Positions 1-12,500 of a DNA stretch of 60,000 bases are shown here, in pieces. Each line of letters opens with the position of its first letter. Position 1 is the stretch's first letter. The position numbers and the translations under genes were made by a program. This DNA is from Liolophura sinensis (taxonomy: Eukaryota > Mollusca > Polyplacophora > Chitonida > Chitonidae), in the NCBI RefSeq assembly GCF_032854445.1, contig NC_088302.1:16241338-16301337 (forward strand), written 5' to 3'. Under the pieces are notes generated by a model. It was given only the letters and a program-made list of their open reading frames with translations. It did not search any database and was not told the DNA's origin.

Positions 1-556
1 AAATTCACTCATTTAATGCCACACCTAAAATGCACAGAATTTGAACACATCCAAGGTCATACACAGTCAGGATTTCGTACCTTATACGGGTGCCCAAGTT
101 AGAGCTGAAGGGCAAAAAAGCCCATATAAAGAGGAATTAGAAATTTTGTAAAATGTGTATATTTTGATTTATCCCATATTATGCTTGTGTCAGTGATATA
201 ACAATAATGATGTAAATTTTCAATATTTCACACATTATATAAATAATCCACACTTTTGACTGGTCACCTGAACTTTCACTGACATGCTAATCAAATGAAA
301 CAGTACAACTGCATACCTGACTACTTGTTTGTTGCCATGGGAATTAAAAAAAACAAAAACAGGCTAGCGATCACTTACGGCACCGGGACAGCAGTTTCTT
401 GGTACAATGGGGACAATGGATAGGCATAAAATTTAAAATCTTTTCCAAAAGGCAAAAAGATTGGTGAAAGAAAATCAAATGCTTGATACTGTAAACTTAA
501 ACAAGGTTTCTCTATTAATTTGATATTAAAAATGTGCAATTTATTTTTATGTCTTT

Positions 557-935
557 ACTGAGTGAGTGAGTGAGTGAGTGCTTGGGGTTTAACGTCGTGC
601 TCCACAATTTTTCAGTCATATGACGACGAAGGAATCTTTAGGGTGTATGGAATGTACCTCCTTGTTGCAGGACGGATTTTTCCACTGCTCTTTTACCTGG
701 TGCTGCTTCACTGAGACGACTTACCGAAGGTAAGCAAGCTGCCCCGCCAGAGCCATTATACTGATACAGGTCAACCAGTCACTGCACTATCCCCTTCATG
801 CTGACCGCCAAGCGAGGAAGTTACAATTTGCTCTTTTAAACTTTTAGGTGTGACTCGACCCAGGATTGATTCTGGATCTGCCGCTCCCGAAGCGGACGCT
901 CTACTAACTGTGCTATCCGGGCCGGTACATGTCTT
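557..935 (-). repeat. SINE family B, near full length
   Basis: Read on the minus strand, it starts with a tRNA-like head (GCCCGGATAGCACAGTTAGT AGAGCG; B-box-like GGTCGAGTC), has a body with CACTCACTCACTCACT at its tail end, and lies in the laminin sense orientation. Other copies are at 11906, 12233, 32280 and 49540. Confidence 0.8.
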
Positions 936-1530
936 TACTGAACGAAAATCTATGTTATTCAGATGCAAATTAAATCTAATACGATATTTGACGTCTTTCC
1001 ACAATTTCTCAAAGTTAGCCCAAGTTATGGGAAACGAATCGGCGTCCAAATGAAAAAGATGTATTTGACCCAGACATGATGTAACTGATCAAGGCCATAT
1101 CAATCCAAAATCCACTGTATCGCACACCCAGTGACAAAATTTAACAGACATTCTGGAAGTATTGCCATCGCAATACATGTTCCCAAACATGAATAACACA
1201 TGCAAGCAGCTATGTTAAGTCCACAATGGATCAACAACAGAAACACATGTGTTTTTTTTTGGAAAATAGACAAAACATCCTTAAACTTGATCTGTTCACA
1301 CTTAAAAATTTTTCACTCACACAATGAACAACTTTACACACGTGATGTATTAAAAGACTTCCATATTGATGGATGAAAAGAAGTTCGTCAACAAATGTAA
1401 GACTGCATACAATGTCGAAATAGCTCTGCTGACAAAGGCCACCCAGAACAGTGAGTGGGAGGGTTTACAATTTTATTGTCCATGTCCGGGTTTGAGCTTG
1501 CAGCTCAAAGTGCCTCATGGTTCGATTTAT

Positions 1531-1705
1531 TTTATTAATTTATTTGATTGGTGTTTTACTCCAATCAAAAATATTTCACTTATACGAAGGCAGCCAGCAT
1601 TATGGTGGGAGGAAACCGGACAGAGCCTGGGGGAAACCCACGACCACCCGCAGGCTGCTGGAAGACCTTCCCACCAACAGCCCTCATGGTTAGAAGTAGG
1701 GAACC
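1531..1705 (-). repeat. SINE family A, 3' part
   Basis: Its tail TTTATTTGATTGGTGTTTTA (plus strand) and 'AATATTTCACTTATACGAAG', 'CATTATGGTGGGAGGAAACC' match the family; the tRNA head is truncated. It is in the laminin sense orientation. Confidence 0.8.
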
Positions 1706-1796
1706 TTGTTCATTGAGCTATACAAAACTCCCACTATAAAGTTTAAGACGGTTTACAGAAAAATTTCAACATGTGATTTCAAAGTGCAGGACATAC

Positions 1797-1925
1797 CGAT
1801 GATATTCTAGAGGCCGCGTAGATGAGGACTCCATTTGTATCATACGTAGAGAAGTAGACTGATATTGAGGTAATGGTGGCTTGGGTTGGCAGTGTCAACA
1901 TAGCATAAGAATTCTCACTTAACAG
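1797..1925 (-). CDS. Laminin alpha exon 42: LG3 start
   Basis: This 129-nt exon is phase 0. '[20 protein letters not shown]' and '[17 protein letters not shown]' are the opening strands of an LG domain (GxaxxxxxxxxxxxxxxxFxTxxxxGvLlY). The donor is TCG|GTATGT; the next exon was not found and probably lies beyond position 1. Confidence 0.88.
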
Positions 1926-3727
1926 CTGAAGACCAGAGTCTCTCTACAAGCAGAACAAAAACGTTAAACACATTAAAAAACACTAATCAATGCACTTGTC
2001 TGAAATAAACCTTGTTAACATTTGAGCGTCGAAGGTTAAGAGACAAAGGAGCCAAAAGATAAGCATAACTGTTTTTCCACTAAAACTACTACCACTAAAA
2101 CTACTAGCGAGTGTCAGCAGACAATCATTCACTTATATCTCCAAATGTCATTTCGTACTTTAACGCTTGTTCTCAGAAATTATGCATACACAAAAACACT
2201 TTAAAAACTCATAACAGACAAACAACCACTGAAACTGAAAGGTGCATATATATATATCAGTCAACAAAGCACAGAATTTTATTTATTTATTTACTTATTC
2301 ATTTATTTGATTGGTGTTTTATGCCCTACTCAAGAATATTTCACTTATACAACAGCAGTCAGCATTATAGTGGGAGGAAACTGGGGGGAACCCACGACCA
2401 TGCACAGGTTTCTGAGAGGCTTTCGCACGCACAGCTGGAGAGGAAACAAGCATGAGCTTGAACTCACAGCAAGCGTATTGGGGAAAGGCTCCTGGGTCAT
2501 TGCAGCATGCTGGCATGCTAACCCCCTCATTTACAGAGGACATCCAACAAACCACAAATGTTATGTTCATCTCAACATTTTCTATTTGTATTTTTGGCCA
2601 GGATTACAAAAAAATTTCATCAACTTCTATGTTTTTGCACTTTGTCTTTACCTGCAGTGGTACATCATTGTACACTTCTGATTGGCTGATCACGCTAGCA
2701 CTGAAGGGCTGTAATGTGAGATCCCCTCCCTGGGGCCCGTAGGTCAGATCCCGCAGATCTCCAGGTAACTTTGCATTCACTGATGGTAATCTGAACAACA
2801 CAACAACAGGATTGGTAATAATGACACATTAGGATTCTCAATGTGGGTAAGTGTCACGGGCAGGAATGCAAAAGGGTAACCCCATATACATAGTTATCGA
2901 TATGCAAAACGCATTGCCATAATGTAACAGACCCGGCAGCTTTCTGCCTAACTACCGTGAGGTCGCCCCACACGACATGCTTTCACGAGAAGGTGCTGAG
3001 TCACCACGTTTTCAACCAACCATGACGGTCCTATTGGTTTTTCCACCCAAACACCCATTTTCAGTGCCTAGTTTAAACTCACTCGCAGTGTGACTCTCAA
3101 ATTCTGTGAAATTTGGTAAAAAATGAAAAAAAAAAAAACAAAGCTACATTCTTCAAATGTCAATCAGTTCATGACAACAGTAAAAAGAAAGTTCACATCA
3201 AATTTGAGTTGCCTTCTAGTTTTTGAGACATCTTTCTCACAAGATTAAGCCACAAACAAACAGAAGGTTTCATACACTTTAAATATTTGAAATTTCCCTA
3301 AACATTCAGGATTCAAACATGCTTTATAGACATGTAAAATGAACTTAATCAGTTAACCTCTGTCTTTAATGTCCACAAGGCATTGTACTAAGCAATTTGA
3401 AAGATGTTGGAAAACAACACTTCTCCCAGAGAGTGTCAGCATGCTATGAACAGTGGACCAGTTTCTGTAGGCTCAATTTCAAAGATTTTTTCAGGTGGAA
3501 CCACAAAATCCTCTGATTTTCCATGTATTTCAAGGGTATTCAATCCTTGAAGCCTTGTCAGTTCTCGGGTAAATTCCAAACTTTTCAACGTCTTTGAAGG
3601 CCCTGTATGAATGCTTAAACATGCTAGATGTCTGATAAGCCCTATTGACACATACATCCATGGACATGTGTAATCTAATGGGGTATGAAAATAAATTACC
3701 ATATCTTCACCACCCACGTCAAAGTTC

Positions 3728-3760
<33 letters not shown>

Positions 3761-6471
3761 GTTTGATCTTACGCAGAGGATTGTGTAGGGTGAACTGATC
3801 CAAAAGTGATGGACTGGTTCTGTAGCTGTAGTAGGTTGATTCCATCCACTGGACCAGAGCTGGTTTCCCGATGGAAGAAGGCTCCATTCTCGCTGTAGTC
3901 CAATATCATCTCTTGCTCTGTAGAGCTCAGAGATGTAGTCACCTGAAAAACATACCAGATAATAACTAACATTTTTATACATGTACATGTTTTACACTCA
4001 GCTCCATATCCCCTGTCACCACCCGATTTGTTCGTTAATTTTGATAAACATGCCAAGCCTATTTATTTCTTTATTTCCATGCATGAGATTGGTAATTTTA
4101 TAATAACTTAATGCTTGAGCCTATTTCACTGATATACAAAGGAGTCCAAAACCTGGGCTCAAGTTAAAAATTTGGACAGTGTTCAAGTGTATCTAATATT
4201 GGGCTAACTTTTTACTTTTGCTTCTTACTAAACAATGCACTGACAAGTAATATTAAATCACAAACATTAAGTAATCAAAGTTAAAATGAAGTACACATAA
4301 AGCCAAAGACCAAGACATTGTTTTTAGAAACTTTCCAACCAGGAAAATTGGTTATAAAACATCAGATCCTATGGTGATATGTTGAAACCCAGAGGGTGCC
4401 AGTGATGTCACATCCAGATTTTTTGCTTAAAGGTCTATTTGGCAATTGCATTCATAGATCCCTATGTATATGCATTTTTAATTCTTGCAAAATATATGAG
4501 TTGGATTTTAAAACAGTTGGAGTTTTAGCCCAGACACAGATTCATTTCTATTTATGAATGTGCGTGTCTACATATGAATGAATGTATGTATCCACCAAAA
4601 ACTCTGAGTGGAAAAAAGAGGGGTGGGGGTGGGGGGTGGGGGGGTTGTGTTGTTTTCCTGACATGAAAATCAAATCTATTTATATAGTATATATAAGGAA
4701 AATGGCTATCTAGTTACCATGACAACAGCAAAATGGACAAATGTGAGTCACAAAACATCGTCATCTGTGTATCTATGTATCCACCAAAAATTAAAACCCT
4801 ATGAGGAGTCGAAGTTCGGTCATTTCTATCTATACAGTATATACAAGGAAAATGGCTATCTGATTACCATGTCAACTGTGAAAATGGACAAATGTGAGTC
4901 CAACATACCATTGTCTGTGTATCTGTGTATCTATGTATCCACCAAAAATTAAACTCTGTGTGGAAAACTGTTGGAGTTATAGCCCGGAAATGAATACAGA
5001 CAGACGAATGGAGAACAGACAAAATTGCTATAACATAATGCTCTGCCCAATGGCAGGGGCAAATGAAAAAAGACCTATTTCATGAAAAGTGTTTAATAGT
5101 CTTTCAAATGTCATATAGTTGTTTTCTTTGACAAGAAGAAAACATGTTCTAAACATTTGATTCCCACTTTAATTTTAGATTCCTTTGTGTTATTCATGGT
5201 TGGGAACTTAATCTTGGTATAAGATCTTGTGTACACTTTACCCTATCTGGCTGTGGGTGTTGAAATTCAAGCATTTTTGGTGTCAAATGCTCCTACATTT
5301 CCATGCTGGCTTTCCACAAAATTTACAGAATGTCACTTTAATGCATACCTTAAAGAGCAAAATTTGGTATCTTATTAACAAAAAGTCTCGTTAGACTTCA
5401 GGGAAATCTAAAACAACATAAGTGGGCCTAAAACTGAATTATTTATTTGATTGTTTTACGCCATATCCAAGAATTTGATCACTTATTCACGTATGACAGT
5501 GGTCAGATTATGCGTGGATAAAACCAGAGTTCCTGTTATAAACCACCAGCCTTTGGCAAGTTACAGACAAACTATCTCACATGATCTACAGATATGCACA
5601 CCATATTGGTCGAAGACAAATTCATATTGCCTTCAACAAATTTCTGACATGGCAAAAGGCTACACAAGTGATGTTGACCACTTATCGTAACCAACAACAA
5701 TCAAGGAGTGAGATTGGGGGATTACAAATTCCGTGTCCAAGGCTGGGTAAGATCCTGCAAACTGAAAGGCAAGCACCTATAATCACTTGGCCACAGCCGT
5801 GTAATCAATATAAAATATGAACTTACCATATACCATTTCCCATCATTGTAGGTATTAGTACTCGACACACTGTAGGTATTTCCAGTGTGAGCTTCGAAGA
5901 CAACTTTGCCATCCTTGAGCAATACAGCATAGTATATACTAGTTCCAGGGCGTTCTATAATGAAGAGAACTCCTTTGGCTGTAAAGGTGCGGAATTTCAC
6001 CGAGATACTCAATGGTGCGCCAAAGTTAAGCCCTGGTGCATGCACTTGCAGATGTCCGAAGCCGGACAGACTTGTTCCTGGGGCTGATGGGATAGGGTCA
6101 AAGTACTCAGGTTTACTACAACAACCTGCCTCACCATCCTGGACACTTAAATCCCACAGAGGTATGTGCTCATTTTGAAACATCACATTGTACATGCAGC
6201 CAATAAAGCTTGTCTGGGCTGTCTTTGTGGTCTGAAAGGCAAACAGTTCACATTCAGACAAATTCAGATTTGTGTGAATCTACATGTACCAATGAAAATT
6301 TATGTGAATGACAACACAACATCAACACTGTTTGTATCTGAACTTCACAAACCTATGAAGAGAGTACATACGTATGAAATAAACTTTTAATTACAGAGGT
6401 TAATATGTATCAAATTGTACAATTTCCTCTTCCTAGAGGTGTCTTTAACAATACATGACTAAGCAGAAACA

Positions 6472-6551
<80 letters not shown>

Positions 6552-9500
6552 TTCCATTTTTTTTATAAATTATGTCATCAATACAGAACTACATACATCA
6601 GCCGAAACCAAAAATAAAGAGACATCATTTCAATTTACTGGATGAAATAATTTTGAAAATACTGCAACCTTAAATGAGAAAGTGATGGAGCTGTTTTGAT
6701 TTTACATTGTTAACTGAAACGGTAAAGTGCTGGACTTCAGCCGCTGAGATCTGAGTTCAAATCCTGGTGTGATACATGTAGTGAAATCCTTAAAGCGTTA
6801 CAAATGTTTTCATTCCCCTCCCAAAAAGAGCTTATTATGAGTGAGATAAATATGAGTGAATTCCAGGTCTTGGAAAGCTGTGAGGCCAATCTTTTTGAAT
6901 GTGTTATTGCAGATGTGTCTATGTCTAGCTCTAATGCCCCAGGTAAATGAAACAGGTTGGTCCCAACAAATTTAGAGAAATAGATAGGAAATGTTATGGC
7001 CAAAAATACAAGATCATTCGAAATGTGCTATTTCTAACAAGGGTTATGGAACTTCAGGGTACCACTGTCAAGGCCTTTAAACTGGTTGTATATCCGTTTT
7101 TTAACAAACCAAAAACAAACTGTTATAGCGGAACAGATCACGTGTATGCACATAGGCAAAATCTACTTTAGTTGCCTTTTTCTTGACAGGTGTATTTACC
7201 TCGTATCCTGTGGGCAGCCCGCCCATGTACAGTTGAGATGTGAGTCGCAGGTTTGGGACGTTGAGGGAGATGCCGGCGCGGTATGTCATCGCTGTCGCCC
7301 CGGTTGACAGCACAGTGACACTCAGCTGCCCACTGTTCCCACACCTGATAATAAAAAAAAATACAAAATTTCTACTTCTGCTGTGTGATTCCCTTCGATG
7401 TTTTTGCTTTTTCTTACTATGATATCTGGACCAAGTTGTAACACATTCATTTCCTCAGAAAGGAAAAAATTCATGAGTATTTATTTGGTGTGGAAATAAG
7501 AAACTTTTTTCTTTTTTTTTTTTGCAAAATGTCAAACTTGGTGACATAGAGACATAAATGAGGTAATCTAATGCTTGCTTGAACTTAATTATTTATTTAG
7601 TTGTTGCAAAATAGTGCCATATAATTTTCATCTCTGCATACATCATTTCATATGTTAAGAATAAAATGTATTTAAAAAAAAAAAAGACATTTTCAAGCCA
7701 CCTTAAAGCCTCCACCTTCGCCCACTGATTTTCCCTGATCTGGGCTGGGTTCGTCATCTGCACCCTCTCATAATTAACAGCGAAGTGGAAGACAACATTT
7801 TCATTGACAAGCTCCAGTACAAACTCGGCAGGGGTAGCTGGGTCTTCTGCAAACAGCAGCAGTCCGCTTGAACCCTTGGGTGCCTTAAACTCAAAACTGA
7901 CGTGGTTACAGATTTCATCCCTGGTGGAAATTGGGTTTGGAGCAATCACAGGTTTGTTGCCAGTGAACGCCACGGGTTGCCGAAGTCCTTGTGCTAGCTG
8001 TCTGGCGTAAAGAATTCTTGCAGTCAAATTTGTCATACGTTCATCAATAAGGTTCTTCTTGTCATCGGTGTTCCCATCAGCCAAAGAATTAGCTTGTTCT
8101 ATCAGACGCTCCACTGTGAGAAGTCGATCATTGAATGCTTGCACTGAAACATTCATGATTTTTTGGTTTGATTTTTTCCTTGGTTAATAAAGGGGTACAG
8201 ATTCATGGTGGAATGGTTAATAACCACTACAGTGAGAAACAGGCTTAGGTTAAGCTAAATTTCAAGTACAGGTTAAATTAAATTTCAGGTTATTTATTTA
8301 TTTATTCATTTACTGGGCTGGTGTTTTACACCATACTCAAGAACATTTCACTTACATGAGAGCAGCCAGCTTTATGGTGGAAGGAAACTGGGCAAACCCA
8401 CTACCACACGCAGGCTGTTGGCAGATCTTCCCACGTACGGCCGGAGAGGAAGCCAGCGTGAGCTGGTTTCGAACTCACAGCAACTGCATTGGTGAAAAGC
8501 TCCCGGATCATTGCACCTTGGCAACGAGCGCATTTTTAAATGGGTACATACATGTAATCTAAAGTTACAAGGTAAGACATTTTTACCCAGAATGTTTTAA
8601 CTCGGTGTCAGTTAATTCTGTATTCCTTTAAAGCCATACTCTAGGATTTTGACTTATACAATGGTGGTCAGTTTTAAGGATGGAAGAAGCCTCAGTGCCC
8701 ATGATAAACCACTGGCCTTTGGCAAGAAAGTCAGGAACTTCATATGAAGACAAGTGGTCTTTGACAAACGACAAAAAGAAAAGGTCATACGGTTCTTGTT
8801 AACTGCTTATTGTGACCAAGGCATTACCATCAATGAGAGCATGAGACTCCACAAATTCCTTGTTCAAGGCCGGGATTGAAACTGTACCTCAGGTGTCCTA
8901 GTTATTTGATTTGATTTACTTGATTACTCAAGAATATTTCACTTATACGATGGCAGCAAGTATTATGGTGAGAAAAAAAAAAACGGGCAGAGCACAGAGG
9001 AAACCCACGAGCATCCGCAGGTTGCTGGCAGACCTTCCCACTTATGGCATGTGTCCTAGTGATTGAAACATTCACCCTTTCCCATGATTCCCCATTTGTG
9101 TCTCACTAATTATTTTAGCTAGCGTAACCATTATTTTTGTTTGTCCCTAGTATCACTTTTGGCTTGCCAAAACATTACAAATTATATCTACAGTGGTTGT
9201 CCTTGATTGTTTCACCTATAATCGCTGACACCTGAGATGATAGGCTGAATTTTTGTAGAGGTAGCTTTTTACAGTATTGATGGACACATGGTTGCCACTA
9301 GACACTCTAAGGATTACAGAAAATGTCGGGAAAAGCATCTGAAAACTTACACGTTAATGAATGCCTGGGAACTAATGCCATACTGCCAGTATTTTAGCCA
9401 TGCTGTGGTGACTTTAAACATATGAACACAGCATAAACACCAGTCAACACTAACAGAGTATTTTTTGGTAAAGCCACACATATGTACATTTTGTATACAA

Positions 9501-12500
9501 TTAGGTCTAAATCTTTCCTTGCAATTTTCTGTATTTGTTTGGTATCTTATGTATTTGTTTGGTATTTTATGCCCTAGCCAAGAATATTTCACTTATTTCA
9601 CAAGTGGAGAGGAAGCCAGCATAGGTTGGACCTCACAGACATTGCACTGGTGGGGATGCCCCCAAGGTATTGTGCTGCTCTAGCATTCTAACTGCTCGGC
9701 CAGAGGCCACTTTTACATGGTACATGTATCTTACATTTGCTTGCCACAGAATCGACAACGTTGATGGCTGAGTTACTCTGGTTCTGCACCCCGACAGATT
9801 CAGCGCTCAGTGTGTCCAGTGTGTTGGAGAGGCCCTGGTCATTTGTGATGGTCAGGAGAGCAGCAGACTGGACAATGGCGGCTTTACTCTCAGCCTGCAC
9901 TCGTGTTTCTCTAATCGTGTTCCCTGAAGGAAATCCAAGTATCAAGCAGAAACAGTAATGACAATGTACTTTCACTTACAGCATAGAAAAAGGCAACTTT
10001 ATTATAATTATTCCCACTTTTGGCATAGAAGAAGACGACTTTATTGTAATTTTTCTGCACTAGGCAAAGAAAAAGACAATTCTACTGTAATTCTTCTAGT
10101 CTTTGTATGACTGAAATTCTTCCACTTTTGGCACTTTTTTCCCAACTTTTGGTACAGAAGGAACCTTCTATCCTTACGTGTCAAATATATGAGTATCTAC
10201 ACAGTAACCTTTCTTCACTTCTTCTAATGTTTTGCAAAGAAAATTTTACACTGCACTGAACTCCAACACTTTACTAGTATCAATGAAAAAGACAAATTTA
10301 ATGTTTCTTTGCCTCCGTAAACAGAAATATAGTAGACTTTTCAGTGTTAACATAATCACATGCATTATTATTTTTTTTTTAACATTTTCGTTCCCGCTAT
10401 CGCTTGTTCACTGCACTGTATTAAGATATCAAAACTGTTCTGATCAGTCTTTATAGGCAATCTCCATGTATGTCAGTTGTAAGGGATTTCAATAAACAAT
10501 TTAAACAATAAAATGTATGATGTTGCCCAAAGTTGCAGGCTATCATAAATAGAAAATACAATACAAAATATAAAAGTAAACAAGCATTCCAGAAGGGGAT
10601 TAATGAAAAAAGAAAATGGCTTCCAGCAGATATACCTCTGGTGACAGGATCGATTGCTTCAGCCTGTGCCATGACTACATCCAAGCGCCCTTTCAGGGTG
10701 TTCCATTCACTGACGGAAGTCTGAAGACTGGCGTTTGCACTTCGAAGATGGGACTCCAAAACTGACAACAATTTAATAAAGACACAATATTTTTTTTGTT
10801 CTCTATTTTGACGGGTGTATCACTCCCAAAATAAATGTGTCATCTGTTTTCAGAATCCATAAATTGTAGTCTTTGACCATTTTTTTTTAAACAAGGGATG
10901 CAGACTATTCAGAGCAATGAGAGTTTTTCATAACAACACTGCCACAGTTCAGATATATCAACAAGTAATTTAAATCATTACATGCTATAAAAATTAATAC
11001 GCAAATTGTCAAACTGTATCGCAAATTAGAGCTTTCTGGCATGGAAAAAGCTATAAAATTTTCACAATACATGTATAGGCTACCAAAAGAAATCTTTTAG
11101 TAATCATATGGAAATATACAAGGAATCTTTTGTTACAGATACAGTTGTATATTGAAAAATGAAATTAAAAAAAGCCGCACCCCTTCCCTCCCTCATTATT
11201 AAGGCTGCGGTTGAAATAGTTCTAATCTTTGCTCACATTTAATGTTTATGGCTTAACTTAATTCTTCAGCCTTTTTACAACTATTGGGATTAGAGAAATA
11301 ATTTGCACCATTTTATGAAGCTTGCGTCTTTACTGATCCAAAGAAAACATTTTATCATTATTTTCATAAAAATTGTATGAATAAATTCCACTCAAGGTAG
11401 TAAGTGCTCTAGAGGTCGAAAAGGTTGAAGATTTACAGGATGTACTTCACATTTTCTGCCTTACCTGAGGGTTGGTAATTTTTGGAATTCACCTGTCCCA
11501 GAAGGACATCACTTTGGTTCTTCTCAGAAATGGCTGAATTCTGCAAGTTTTCCAGGTTGATCCCAGTGATGGCATTGCTCTGCTCTGTGACAGTCTGACT
11601 GGCCTCCTGGGCCCGTCTCAGGGAGGAGCTCAGACTCTCCACGGAATTCTCATAGTTAGCCTTAGCGGCCACAGCTTCTCTGCCCAGGGGTTCTACCGTC
11701 TGATACTCACTGAAATCCAACACAGAAAAAACAAAATTTCCTCATCTTTTGTGTGGATTATTTGAGCGTTTTTGACTTACATGACAATGGTCAATTTCAT
11801 GGGTGAAGGAAATCGAAGTGTTTGGGGTAAATCAATGACCTTTGGCAAAGAACTGACAAACTTTCTCCCGCTTGACAAACTGACTTGTACACCATACAGG
11901 TGAAACAAATAAATGAATGCTTGGGGTTTAACTTGGGGATGTACATTTACAGGTCTATAACAATTTTTCAGTCATGTGATGACGAAGAGTCATTAGGTTT
12001 ATGTACAATTTGTCTTCTTGTGGCAAGGCGAGTCCATGCCGCCAAGTGCTTCCCCCACTGAAGTATCATCCCAAAGACACCAGACATGACACCCCACCCA
12101 GACACATTATACTGACACCAGGCCAACCAGTCGTCTTTCCTTGCTCAAACCTCTCAGTGCTCAGTGCCACCCAAAACAGTCCCACCCGAAGCAGTAACAC
12201 ATACCATTTTGAATGTTGAACTTTTTAAAGTTTAGAGTGAGTGAGTGCTTGGGGTTTAATGTCATACTCAACAATTTTTCAGTCGTATGATGACGAAGGG
12301 ATCCTTAATGTGTATGTAATGTGCCTCCTTGTTGCAGGACAGATTTCCACCGCTCTTTTATCTAGTGCTGCTTCACTGAGACGACTTACTGAAGGCAAAT
12401 AAACCAAGCGGTCTTCGGGGTGGACGCTCTAAACGAAGCGTTCCCACACTAGAAGAAGACTTGCAGTCTCCAAGGAACATTTCATAAACTGAGCAATCGA

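Larger units (their letters stand above)
1..1796. other. Laminin intron after exon 42
   Basis: It contains SINE B at 557-935, SINE A at 1531-1705 and AT-rich sequence. No LG exon was recognised; a donor-like GTAAGT near 377 has no convincing coding sequence before it. Confidence 0.6.

Noticed and set aside
365-460. Possible next LG3 exon ending at a GTAAGTG near 377 (minus strand)
   Set aside because: The donor is good, but no reading frame before it looks like an LG strand and the acceptor side is unclear.
2307-2681. Open frames over SINE A copies (also 42185, 50458, 36808 and others)
   Set aside because: They follow the SINE sequence and recur at each copy; no protein family is recognised.
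3436-3717. Open frame of 93 codons on the minus strand between exons 40 and 41
   Set aside because: It has no LG-like motif and no suitable splice sites, and exons 40 and 41 already join in phase 2 without it.
6720-6790. tRNA-like segment with GAGTTCAAATCC B-box
   Set aside because: No acceptor stem or complete cloverleaf can be drawn; probably an old SINE head.
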